Assembly: GCA_004558185.1 (NCBI GenBank) | Contig: SFDP01000002.1 | Coordinates: 30,629 to 94,628, forward strand | Direction of reading: 5' to 3' | DNA: 64,000 nucleotides | From: Lachnospiraceae bacterium | Lineage (GTDB): Bacteria > Bacillota > Clostridia > Lachnospirales > Lachnospiraceae | Shown here: in pieces, positions 25,884-34,436 of the stretch | Layout of the letters: the number at the start of each line of letters is the position of its first letter | Position numbering within the stretch: the stretch's first letter is position 1 | Notes under the pieces: generated by a model | What the model was told of the DNA's origin: nothing | Database searches by the model: none | What the model saw: only the letters and a program-made list of their open reading frames with translations | Translations under genes and position numbers: made by a program

Positions 25884-26880
25884 CGTAGAGCAATATCTGG
25901 AGCAATGTATGACCAGTGTTCTTTGTCAAACCTATACCCATATGGAGATTCTTCTGATTGATGACGGCTCATCGGATAACAGCGGCAGACTGTGCGATGA
26001 ATACGCAGTACAGGATAAGCGGGTCAGGGTTCTTCACCGGGAAAACGGCGGTCTGATGTCGGCCTGGATGGCGGGAGTGGAGATGGCCCGAGGGGAATAT
26101 CTGACTTTTGTAGACAGCGATGACTGGATAGAAGCAATCATGGTAGAGAAGCTGGCAGAGAAGCTGTCGGGTAAGCCCAAAGAGATGGTATGCAGTAATT
26201 ACCTTATAGAAAAAAAGACCGGCTCTATTCCGGTAATCCAATCCATGAGACCTGGGGTCTATGAACGTGAGGCCATAGAAAAAGAGCTTTTCCCCTATCT
26301 TTTAGGTCAGGAGACAAGAAGAATCCACTGCTCCCGCGGCATGAAGCTGATCTCCCGGGAGCTGATTACAGAGAATATGAAGTATTGCAACAAACGGCTT
26401 ACGATGGGAGAGGATATGAATATTACCCTTCCTGCCATCCTGGATGCACAGCGAATTGTCATTGTTGAGCAGGGACTATATTACCATTACCGTTTTGTGG
26501 AGGCTTCCATGAGTCATCAATATAACCCGGGGCTGTATGCCAATAACCGGCAGCTTAAGCAAACACTGGAGAAGATTCTGGAGGATAAGTCGGCAAATAA
26601 GAAAGAAGAAAGGGAATGGAAGTCCAGGCTGAACCGGGAATACCTTTTTCTGTTTTTTTATGTGATGAAGAACGAGCTGCGGGCGCCAAAAAGAGAAATC
26701 TCCATGGAACTGGTGCAAAAATGCAGGGAAGTCAGAAACGAGTTGAGGAAAGAAAAGGTTCTGGTTCAAAGCAGGGCCAATAAGCTGTTGTATCTTATTT
26801 ATCTTCATCCCGGCAGAGTGACTATAGCCTTTGGACGTATGATTATTCATGTGTTTGACAGGAAAACCAAGGGCCGGTGA
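25840..26880 (+). CDS. Glycosyltransferase family 2
   Basis: This 346-residue GT-A enzyme has PLISVIIPVYNVEQYLEQCM, IDDGSSDNSGRLCDEY, GGLMSAWMAGVEMARGEY and the metal-binding FVDSDDWIE. The usual ARNAG block is replaced by SAWMAG, a mild deviation. The C-terminal third is basic and may contact the membrane. GGAG six to seven bases upstream supports the ATG at 25840. It overlaps the Wzy-like gene. Linkage unknown. Confidence 0.87.
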   Translation: MKIQPLISVIIPVYNVEQYLEQCMTSVLCQTYTHMEILLIDDGSSDNSGRLCDEYAVQDKRVRVLHRENGGLMSAWMAGVEMARGEYLTFVDSDDWIEAIMVEKLAEKLSGKPKEMVCSNYLIEKKTGSIPVIQSMRPGVYEREAIEKELFPYLLGQETRRIHCSRGMKLISRELITENMKYCNKRLTMGEDMNITLPAILDAQRIVIVEQGLYYHYRFVEASMSHQYNPGLYANNRQLKQTLEKILEDKSANKKEEREWKSRLNREYLFLFFYVMKNELRAPKREISMELVQKCREVRNELRKEKVLVQSRANKLLYLIYLHPGRVTIAFGRMIIHVFDRKTKGR

Positions 26881-26932
26881 AATAGCAGAGAGATCATCCA
26901 GAGATCAGACAGAGTACCGGAGGAGTTTGGCA

Positions 26933-27958
26933 TTGATTAGTATCATCGTTCCTGTTTATAATGCTGAAAACTATATAGAGGATTGTGTAAACAGTATTCT
27001 TCACCAGAGCTTTTCCGATTGGGAGCTTTTGTTAATTGATAATGGCTCAGAAGATAATAGTCTGGAGCTTTGTAAGAAGCTGGCCAATGAAGAGAAGAGG
27101 ATATGTGTTCTCCATCAGGAAGCGAATGGAGGTGTTTCCGCAGCCAGGAATCTGGGAATGGCCAGGGCGAAAGGAAACTGGATTACCTTTATTGATGCAG
27201 ATGATTGGGTAGAGCATGATTTTCTGGAAAGGCTTTTGACCATGCAAAAGGAAAGCCAGGCCGACATGGTGATCTGTGGTTATAGGAAGCGCTATGCTGA
27301 GGACAGGAAGATTTATCATGAGGCTTATCCAAAAGGGCTTTCTGTGGATCAGCAAAGAGAATGCACAAAAGACGGCTTTTCAATCGCAGGAGAGGAATAT
27401 GGGAGAAAGGCATATCTGGAGAACTGTCTGTTAGCAGGCAATACCCACTGCTGGGGAGCTCTTTATAAGAAAGGACTGGTGCAGGAGATAGAATTTCCCG
27501 TAGGCCTCTCCATTGGTGAAGACCTGCTGTTTTTGATTGATGCAGCCCTAAAGGCTCAAAAAATCATAGTAACGGATTATCCCGGATACAGCTATTACAT
27601 CAATACCCGGGGGGCTATGGAGAAACCCTTTACCCTCTCCTATATGGATCAGATCACCTGTTGGCAAAAGGCAGCAAAGAAGCTGGAGGAGGTCTACCCG
27701 GAGCTGGGCGACCGTCTGCAGAGCCTGCTGCTGGTCGCTGTTCTTTTGGTAGTAGGAAAGCTGGCCAGACTTTCCAGGGAAGAAAGAAAGCAGTATCGCA
27801 GACAGCAGGAGTATTGCCTCAGACTGGCCAGAGAGTGCGTCAGAAACAGGGAAGTATTTTCCTATTTACCAAAAGGGTACCCCTTAAAGGTCAGGGTCTA
27901 CTGTATTCTTCCGCAGGTTTATTTATGGGCCTATGGCAGATGGAGACAGGGGAAGTAA
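26933..27958 (+). CDS. Glycosyltransferase family 2
   Basis: This 341-residue enzyme has LISIIVPVYNAENYIEDCV, IDNGSEDNSLELC, GGVSAARNLGMARAKGNW and FIDADDW. A TTG at 26933 is chosen as start because GGAGGAG (26919-26925) lies seven bases before it and the domain begins immediately; the in-frame GTG at 26849 would add 28 unconserved residues overlapping the previous gene. It is a tandem relative of the gene upstream. Donor and acceptor unknown. Confidence 0.85.
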   Translation: MISIIVPVYNAENYIEDCVNSILHQSFSDWELLLIDNGSEDNSLELCKKLANEEKRICVLHQEANGGVSAARNLGMARAKGNWITFIDADDWVEHDFLERLLTMQKESQADMVICGYRKRYAEDRKIYHEAYPKGLSVDQQRECTKDGFSIAGEEYGRKAYLENCLLAGNTHCWGALYKKGLVQEIEFPVGLSIGEDLLFLIDAALKAQKIIVTDYPGYSYYINTRGAMEKPFTLSYMDQITCWQKAAKKLEEVYPELGDRLQSLLLVAVLLVVGKLARLSREERKQYRRQQEYCLRLARECVRNREVFSYLPKGYPLKVRVYCILPQVYLWAYGRWRQGK

Positions 27959-27962
27959 CCAC

Positions 27963-29213
27963 ATGAGCTACAGGGATTTCAATTATTTATTGAGCAAAAA
28001 AGGAGTAAAATTGGTCAGACGAGAGGGTTCAACAGGGACAACTAAAGAGCGCAATAAGGTGGCTTTGTATGCCCATGCAGGGAGTGGGAATCATGGCTGT
28101 GAAGCTCTTGCCAATACCATTTGCAGGCTGCTGGGAAGCCCGGTAAGGCTGGTAACAAACAGTGCGGAAGAGGATAATCAATATACCCTGAAGGGATTAT
28201 GTGAAATCCAGCCGGAAAGAAAGATCAGAGATAACCGAATGGCTCATATTTTCTACTATGGCTGGCGTATGCTGACTGGGGACAAGGAGTCCTTCCAACG
28301 CTACCGCTTTCGAAATGTACTGGGCAAAAACGCCTGCACATGGAACATCTCCATTGGTGGAGATAATTATTGCTATGAAAACATGATTAGGGACCTGATC
28401 CTGGCCAATAGTATGTTTAACCGTCAGGGAGGTAAGACCATTCTTTTAGGCTGTTCCATTGAGCCAGAGCTTTTGGAGCGGGAGGATATCCGGCAGGATA
28501 TGAATCGATATGCGGCTATTTTTGCCAGAGAATCCCTTACCTATGAAGCCCTGGAAAGGGCGGGGATTACAACGCAGCTCTACCTCTACCCGGATTCTGC
28601 ATTTATCCTGGATACCAAGAAGCTGCCATTGCCTGCAGGCTTTCAGAAGGGGAATACACTGGGAATCAATATCAGTCCCATGATTGTAGAGAATGAGGAA
28701 AATTCCGGGATCACCATGCAAAATTACAGGGCATTGATCCGGTATGTTCTGGATCATACAGACATGAGTGTGGCACTGATCCCCCATGTGGTCTGGGAAA
28801 GAAATGATGACAGAAAAACGTTGGCAGAATTGCACAGTTATTTTGAGAATGAGCACCGGGTACTGCTGATAGGGGATCATTCCTGTGAGGAGCTGAAGGG
28901 CTATATTTCAGAATGTCGTTTTTTTGTCGGGGCAAGAACCCATGCTACCATTGCCGCCTATTCCAGTCAGGTTCCTACTCTGGTGGTGGGCTATTCGGTC
29001 AAGGCAAAAGGGATCGCCAGGGATTTGTTCGGCACCTATGAGAATTACGTCATACCGGTACAGAGCCTGAGAGAAGAAGGGGAGCTGATTAAAGCCTTCA
29101 ACCGGATGCTTGAGCAGGAAGAAAAGTTAAAAGAGCAGCTTGCCCGGGTGATGCCTCCCTATATAGAAAGAGTTTACAAACTGGGGGATAAGCTAAAGGA
29201 GATAGTGGGATGA
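27963..29213 (+). CDS. Polysaccharide pyruvyl transferase family protein (CsaB-like)
   Basis: This 416-residue protein has the family's N-terminal KVALYAHAGSGNHGCEAL, an ISIGGDNYCYE block, ARESLTYEALERAG with YPDSAFIL, and the C-terminal GARTHATIAAYSSQVPTLVVGYSVK, where Arg and His are conserved in CsaB/PssM-type ketal pyruvyl transferases. It would add a pyruvate ketal from phosphoenolpyruvate to a glycan residue, adding negative charge. The ATG at 27963 follows the GT2 stop by four bases. The stop overlaps the hydrolase start (ATGA). Confidence 0.86.
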   Translation: MSYRDFNYLLSKKGVKLVRREGSTGTTKERNKVALYAHAGSGNHGCEALANTICRLLGSPVRLVTNSAEEDNQYTLKGLCEIQPERKIRDNRMAHIFYYGWRMLTGDKESFQRYRFRNVLGKNACTWNISIGGDNYCYENMIRDLILANSMFNRQGGKTILLGCSIEPELLEREDIRQDMNRYAAIFARESLTYEALERAGITTQLYLYPDSAFILDTKKLPLPAGFQKGNTLGINISPMIVENEENSGITMQNYRALIRYVLDHTDMSVALIPHVVWERNDDRKTLAELHSYFENEHRVLLIGDHSCEELKGYISECRFFVGARTHATIAAYSSQVPTLVVGYSVKAKGIARDLFGTYENYVIPVQSLREEGELIKAFNRMLEQEEKLKEQLARVMPPYIERVYKLGDKLKEIVG

Positions 29214-30235
29214 CACAACAGACGAAGACTTTACTGGAGGAGGCCAGAAGAGAACTATTTCATTATCCCGAGATTACGCCCAAGGGCAGGGTGAAATATG
29301 TGGTGAAACGGTTGATAAGGCCTTCCTCTACTCCCAGAAGGAATCCTTTTTTCTGGCCCCAGGCAATGCTTACCCAGGCCTTGGAGGCAGCGGGAGATAT
29401 AACCACCCTCGAAAAATACTATACAGGCTGGCTGAACAGGGGAATACCGCTCAATAATCCTGACGATCTTATGAATGGTTATTCTTTACTGTATCTTTAT
29501 GAGCACCGGGGGAATGGGGAGATATTGACAGCCGGGGAGAAATTACTGCAATACTTACTTAGCTATAAAAAAGAAATGAAAGGGATTCTGCCTTATCGAA
29601 AAAATCATCCTAGCCATATTTACGTGGATGGAATCGGCATGACAGCGCCTTTCCTTGCCCGCTTTGGACAAATGGCACAAAATCAGGAAGCCTGTGAGCT
29701 TGCAGCAGAACAAATAGAGTTATTTCTGGAGTATGGCATGGATAAGGCTACCGGGTTATGCTATCATGGATATGATGCAGTGACAAAAGAAAAGCAGGGA
29801 ATTATCGGCTGGGGAAGAGCTATTGGCTGGCTGGGCCTGGCATTGGCTGACAGCTTGGAATTTCTCCCTGAAGGCAGGAGCAAGAACAGGCTGACGGAAG
29901 GCTTTCAATGCCTGGTTGAAACAGTAATGCCATGGCAGAGAGAAGACGGATATTTTTCCTGGCAGCTACAGGCTGCAGAAGGGCCAAAGGACACCTCAGC
30001 TACGGCTATGATTGCCTATATGGTACAAAAAGGCTGTAATCTGGGTGTGTTGGAGAATAGCTATGAGAAGCAGCTTGAGAGGATGGAGCAGGCCATACTT
30101 GCTTCGGTAAGACAAGGGAAAATCTATGACTGCTCAGGAGAGTGCGAGGGCTTTGGCAGATACCCGCAGATTTACGGAGCCTATCCCTGGAGCTTAGGGC
30201 CGGGGCTCAGATTTTTACTGGTGAGAGGGAAATGA
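29210..30235 (+). CDS. GH88/GH105-type unsaturated glycuronyl hydrolase-like protein
   Basis: This 341-residue protein has the alpha/alpha-barrel pattern of GH88/GH105: NPFFWPQAMLTQALE near the start, the IYVDGIGMTAPFLARFG block with Asp140 where YteR-like enzymes have the catalytic Asp, GWGRAIGWLGLALAD, and DTSATAMIAYM near the end. No signal peptide is visible, so it should be cytoplasmic. The family hydrates and releases unsaturated uronic acids, an unexpected step in a biosynthetic operon. Start and stop overlap neighbours by four bases (ATGA) on both sides, so it is firmly in the operon. Loss of activity or a repurposed role is possible. Confidence 0.8.
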   Translation: MTQQTKTLLEEARRELFHYPEITPKGRVKYVVKRLIRPSSTPRRNPFFWPQAMLTQALEAAGDITTLEKYYTGWLNRGIPLNNPDDLMNGYSLLYLYEHRGNGEILTAGEKLLQYLLSYKKEMKGILPYRKNHPSHIYVDGIGMTAPFLARFGQMAQNQEACELAAEQIELFLEYGMDKATGLCYHGYDAVTKEKQGIIGWGRAIGWLGLALADSLEFLPEGRSKNRLTEGFQCLVETVMPWQREDGYFSWQLQAAEGPKDTSATAMIAYMVQKGCNLGVLENSYEKQLERMEQAILASVRQGKIYDCSGECEGFGRYPQIYGAYPWSLGPGLRFLLVRGK

Positions 30236-31152
30236 TTATTATTGAAATGAATGGCGGACTGGGAAACCAGCTCCAGCAGTATGCGCTGTATGAGAAATTT
30301 AAAAGTCTGCAAAAAGAGGTAAAGCTGGATATTAGCTGGTATGAGACAGACAGCGTTGAAGAAACGAAAAATCAAGCGGTTACCAGAAGAAAACTGGAGC
30401 TGGACTATTTTCCCGGTGTCAGCTACGAAGTCTGTACCAGAGAAGAGAAGCAAGGACTTCTTGGCAGCAACAGCTTTTTTTTAAGGGCAATGCGCAGGCT
30501 GGGCTGGACAGAAGCGGTGAGATATGTGGAACACCAGATGTACGATGAGAATATCTTCGCACTGGATAATAAGGTTCTCAGCGGATATTGGGCCTGTGAG
30601 GCGTATTATAGGGACATCCTGCAGACACTGAAGAAAAGGCTGACCTTTCCGTCTTCCGGCAATCCCCAAAATGAAGCCATGAAAAAGAAAATGGAAGAAA
30701 CGAATTCCGTCAGCATCCATCTTAGACGAGGGGACTATCTGACTGAAGAAAACCGGAAGATGTTTGGGGGGATATGTACAGACGCCTATTATGAAAGTGC
30801 ACTGAAATACATCAGAGAACGGGAGGATAAGATACAGTTCTTTATTTTTTCGGATGATTCAGAGTATGCCGATAAATACTTCTCCCCATTCCTTGAAAAG
30901 GGATATACCATTGTAGACTGTAATCATGGTGAGGACAGCTTTTACGATATTGAACTGATGAGCTGCTGTAAACATAATATTTGCGCCAACAGTACCTTCA
31001 GCTTTTGGGGGGCAAGGCTTAACCATAATCCGGGCAGAATTGCCATAAGGCCATTAAAGCAGAAAAACGGTGTAAACTGGTATCAGCCGGAAACCATGAA
31101 AAAGCTATGGGAAAATTGGATTTTTATTGATGAAAAGGGAAGTGTTCAATAG
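30232..31152 (+). CDS. GT11 alpha-1,2-fucosyltransferase-like
   Basis: This 306-residue enzyme begins IIEMNGGLGNQLQQYALYE and has SIHLRRGDYLTEE (GDP-fucose binding) and CANSTFSFWGARLN, all in GT11 order and at normal length. It would transfer fucose alpha-1,2, typically to galactose. GAGAGGG precedes the ATG, which overlaps the hydrolase stop as ATGA; the frame is open upstream inside that gene but lacks a better start. No GDP-fucose genes occur in the window. Confidence 0.9.
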   Translation: MIIIEMNGGLGNQLQQYALYEKFKSLQKEVKLDISWYETDSVEETKNQAVTRRKLELDYFPGVSYEVCTREEKQGLLGSNSFFLRAMRRLGWTEAVRYVEHQMYDENIFALDNKVLSGYWACEAYYRDILQTLKKRLTFPSSGNPQNEAMKKKMEETNSVSIHLRRGDYLTEENRKMFGGICTDAYYESALKYIREREDKIQFFIFSDDSEYADKYFSPFLEKGYTIVDCNHGEDSFYDIELMSCCKHNICANSTFSFWGARLNHNPGRIAIRPLKQKNGVNWYQPETMKKLWENWIFIDEKGSVQ

Positions 31153-31184
31153 ATTGCCTGAGGCGAATGGGAAAGAGGGAACGT

Positions 31185-32867
31185 ATGCTGGTTGTAGGAT
31201 TAAGCTGGATTTATTATTTTGTGCTGTGCCTGTCTGTGGGGACAGGAGTAGAGAAGGGATTAGCCAAACTGTTTGGCAAAAGGTGGACCTTTCAGGTGAT
31301 CGACTATCTGGTAGCAGGAATGGTGGCAATTACCCTGTATGCCGGATTTTTCAGCATAATTTACAAGGTGGGAATGACTGCCCATTTACTTTTGCTGGCT
31401 GCCACAATCGTTTTAGGGTATTTCAATCGTGACAGACTGAAAGTCTTATTGATCAGGGGAAAAAAGCTATGCTTTTCCTGGGAAGGCTTCTTTCTGCTTT
31501 GTTTTCTTCTCGTGATTGCTTTTTTTACTTCCCGGGGAACCTTCCATACGGATACGAATATTTATCATGCACAGAATATCCGCTTATATGAGGAATATGG
31601 ACTCATTAAGGGAATGGCCAATCTGCAGCTGCACTACGGCTATAACAGCCTTTACCTGGCTTTTGCTGCTGTCATGAGCTTAAGCTGGCTGCTGCCCTGG
31701 TCCCTTCACACGACCACAGGCTTTATTGAGGTGATCCTGTGTTTATATGCACTGCATCACTTAAAGGAGTTCAAACAGCATAAAAATCATCTGGAGGATG
31801 CAGGCTGTATAGCCATATTGTTCTATGCCCTGGTGAATATTAACGGAAGTATGTCTCCGGCTACAGATTATCCGACCATGTTTCTTACCATCTACCTGGT
31901 TACAGTCTGGCTCAGGGCAGTGGAAAAGAAGGCACACTATTCGGTATACGCCTTACTTTCCTTATTGGCAGTTTTTCTGGGAGTGATGAAGCTTTCCGCT
32001 GTTGCGCTGGCCATCGTGGCTGTTTATCCGGCCTGCTTTCTTTTACAGGAGAAAAAGTGGAAGGAGATTATTTGCTGTCTGGGATTAGGGATCATCATAC
32101 TGGCGCCCTACTTAATCCGTAATGTGCTTATATCAGGCTGGCTGATTTATCCTTTTGAAGCAATTGACCTGTTTAATGTTGCCTGGAAGGTACCGGAAGA
32201 ATATTTGCTGGTGGATGCCCGGCAGATTAAGGTCTGGGGAAGATGTCTGTATGATGTGGGGCTAATTGATATGCCGGTGACAGAATGGGCTTTGATCTGG
32301 TGGGAAAATCAGGAGAGATATGCCAAAATGCTGCTTGGTGCAAACGTGCTTGGAGTGATTCTGGCAGTGTTGAATCTGGTCTATAAGCGAATAAAGAAGC
32401 TCAGGATTCATGGTGAACTGATAACCTTATATTTAGGGATGTTTGCTTCGCTGCTGGTATGGTTCTTTACGGCACCCTTTATTCGTTATGGTCTGGCCTT
32501 TTTGCTGCTGATTCCTTTTATGGGGATGGCAAGCTGGATGGATTATGCCAAAAAGGGTCTTCACAGCATCGTGACGGGAAGCATTGTATTCGCCATTTTC
32601 CTTTGCCTTAGTCCCTATATGGATCATTATGTGACCGATGCAGGAGTGTTTATCAAGCAGCAGCTTAGGGAGCCTTATTATATTGTGGCAAAGGATTATG
32701 ATGATGCAAAAACCGGCAGTGTAGAAATAAACGGGAACAGAATATATTACTGCGATGAAGGAGAAATCAACAGCTATCATTATTTTCCCAATACCTGCTA
32801 TCCGTTCATGCTGAACAGGAGTACCCTGGCAGGAGATAGTATTCGGTCGGGATTTGCAGCAAAATAA
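31185..32867 (+). CDS. Large multi-spanning membrane protein, GT-C-like (LIC_10190-like)
   Basis: This 560-residue protein has about 12 membrane segments. After the second or third comes FHTDTNIYHAQNIRLYEEYG, an acidic first loop like the catalytic loop of GT-C glycosyltransferases, followed by YGYNSLYLAFAA. It resembles membrane proteins of the LIC_10190 type found in surface glycan loci, which I know only by similarity. A role in polyprenyl-phosphate-sugar transfer outside the membrane is a guess. ATG at 31185 has GAGGGA before it; ATG at 31167 is the alternative. Confidence 0.7.
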   Translation: MLVVGLSWIYYFVLCLSVGTGVEKGLAKLFGKRWTFQVIDYLVAGMVAITLYAGFFSIIYKVGMTAHLLLLAATIVLGYFNRDRLKVLLIRGKKLCFSWEGFFLLCFLLVIAFFTSRGTFHTDTNIYHAQNIRLYEEYGLIKGMANLQLHYGYNSLYLAFAAVMSLSWLLPWSLHTTTGFIEVILCLYALHHLKEFKQHKNHLEDAGCIAILFYALVNINGSMSPATDYPTMFLTIYLVTVWLRAVEKKAHYSVYALLSLLAVFLGVMKLSAVALAIVAVYPACFLLQEKKWKEIICCLGLGIIILAPYLIRNVLISGWLIYPFEAIDLFNVAWKVPEEYLLVDARQIKVWGRCLYDVGLIDMPVTEWALIWWENQERYAKMLLGANVLGVILAVLNLVYKRIKKLRIHGELITLYLGMFASLLVWFFTAPFIRYGLAFLLLIPFMGMASWMDYAKKGLHSIVTGSIVFAIFLCLSPYMDHYVTDAGVFIKQQLREPYYIVAKDYDDAKTGSVEINGNRIYYCDEGEINSYHYFPNTCYPFMLNRSTLAGDSIRSGFAAK

Positions 32868-32892
32868 TCACTGAAAGTAAAGGTGGATCAAT

Positions 32893-32949
32893 TTGAGCAG
32901 AGTTAAATATGCGGCAAAAAACATAGTCTTAAACTACAGCTCATATCCT
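32893..32949 (+). pseudogene. Relic of a wzx flippase start, truncated at the junction element
   Basis: TTG-started codons read LSRVKYAAKNIVLNY, matching the start of the intact Wzx at 36023 (MGRIQYAVKNIAFGY). The upstream ribosome region also matches (GGTGGATCAATTTG here, GGTGGATTAAATTG there). Similarity stops after about 16 codons, and the frame runs directly into the family 1 element (LLKQQNERKK) and ends at TGA 33016-33018. It is best read as the 5' scrap of a deleted flippase gene. Confidence 0.65.
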
Positions 32950-32950
32950 T

Positions 32951-32973
32951 TGCTAAAGCAGCAGAATGAGAGG
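32951..32973 (+). repeat. Family 1 junction element, copy 3 (left arm truncated)
   Basis: TGCTAAAGCAGCAGAATGAG followed by AGG; only TGCT of the left hairpin arm GCTGCT is retained, and the wzx relic joins exactly there. The GAGAGG then serves the ATG at 32979. The break inside the arm marks a likely recombination join. Confidence 0.75.
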
Positions 32974-32978
32974 AAAAA

Positions 32979-34436
32979 ATGGAAAAGACTGGAGCTGGAA
33001 ATAGCTTTCAAAAATTGAATATTCTTTTGACTCTGGGATTTGTTATAAGCCTCATCCCCATACTGATTCTGGCTTTCTATAATTTCCCGTCAGCAGATGA
33101 TTTTTCTGCTTCTGATACGGTTTGCCTGGCATGGAAGAACAGCGGTTCAATTGTGGAGGTGATTAAGGCAGCAGGGGAAAATGTTGTCTATAACTATAAA
33201 AATTGGTCAGGGGTTTATGCCTCTGTATTCTGGACCTCTCTGCAGCCGGGAATTTTCGGGGAGCAGTTTTATGGAGTGACGACGGTGATTACCATAGCTT
33301 TGCTGGTAGCTGCCGGATACTATTTGGGCAATGTTATCCTGAAAAAATATTTACAGATAAGGGGAAACGAAGGCAGCTGTATAATCATTTTATATCTGTT
33401 TACCACTATTCATTTGATGCCCAATGGAAATGAGGGCCTGTACTGGCACGCCGGGGTAGTAAACTATACCTGGGCCTTTGGCTTTCTGTTACTTCTTGCA
33501 GGGATTCTGCTTTCCCTGAGAAAGGAAGAAAATCCCTCAAAGAAAACGGGGAAAACGATTCTTGCCTGTATTCTGGCCATACTGGTAGGAGGGGGAAATT
33601 ATATCACTGCTCTGCAGGGAACTATGTGGCTGATTCTTCTGGCCGTGACAAGCTGTGCTGCGGATAAGTCTGTCCGTAAAAACCGTTCGGTCATTCTTGC
33701 AGCCTTGATTATGGCTGCTTCCTTTGCCGTAAGTGTACTGGCACCGGGAAATGCGGTACGAATGGGAATGAGCAGCGGGCTGGAGCCGATAAGAGCCGTG
33801 CTGCAGTCCTTCGTATACGGCCTTCAATATCCTCTTAAGGAATGGCTGAGCTGGCCGGTTATTCTGCTGTTCATCTGTGCTCTGCCGTTAATGTGGAGCG
33901 TGGCGAAAAAGACGGATTTTCGATTTCCCTATCCGGCAGCAGTGGTTCTGCTGGCTTACTGTATGGTTTCAGCAGGCTTTACGCCTTCGCTTTATGCACA
34001 GGGCTCGGTAGCTGCGGGAAGATTACAGAATACGGTCTACTTCTTATTCGTTTTGACATTGTATGGGGCAGGATTTTATGTAGTTGGCTGGGGCAGCAAA
34101 CGTTATGAATTCAACAGAGAAAAGTCGTTTGCCTGGGGATTTCTGATTATATTTGCAGCAGCATCACTTCTTTATCTTTATGTAAACCAAAATCTTTACA
34201 TTGGTACAGAGGCAACGGTAAATCTCCTGTCCGGCAAGGCAAAAATCTATAGACAGGAAAACCGGGAACGGCTACAATTACTAAAGGATCCGAATGTGCA
34301 GAATGTAGTAGTAAAGCCTTATTCCGATCCACCGGGGCTGCTGCTGTTTCAGGATATCTCTTTTGACAGTAACGAATGGATCAATTCGGCAGTGGCTGAA
34401 TATTATGGGAAAGAAAGTGTAAGAGTTGGATACTAA
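32979..34436 (+). CDS. DUF6056 family membrane protein, copy 1
   Basis: This 485-residue protein has roughly 10-11 membrane segments. An early loop carries PSADDFSASD, followed by NWSGVYASVF, NGNEGLYWHAGVVNYTW, GGGNYITALQGT and LAPGNAVRMG. The paired tyrosine/acidic early loop resembles GT-C folds, but the biochemical function of DUF6056 is unknown to me. It is a tandem paralogue of the next gene. The ATG is served by the family 1 GAGAGG. The 3' end overlaps the next start by 11 bases. Confidence 0.8.
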   Translation: MEKTGAGNSFQKLNILLTLGFVISLIPILILAFYNFPSADDFSASDTVCLAWKNSGSIVEVIKAAGENVVYNYKNWSGVYASVFWTSLQPGIFGEQFYGVTTVITIALLVAAGYYLGNVILKKYLQIRGNEGSCIIILYLFTTIHLMPNGNEGLYWHAGVVNYTWAFGFLLLLAGILLSLRKEENPSKKTGKTILACILAILVGGGNYITALQGTMWLILLAVTSCAADKSVRKNRSVILAALIMAASFAVSVLAPGNAVRMGMSSGLEPIRAVLQSFVYGLQYPLKEWLSWPVILLFICALPLMWSVAKKTDFRFPYPAAVVLLAYCMVSAGFTPSLYAQGSVAAGRLQNTVYFLFVLTLYGAGFYVVGWGSKRYEFNREKSFAWGFLIIFAAASLLYLYVNQNLYIGTEATVNLLSGKAKIYRQENRERLQLLKDPNVQNVVVKPYSDPPGLLLFQDISFDSNEWINSAVAEYYGKESVRVGY

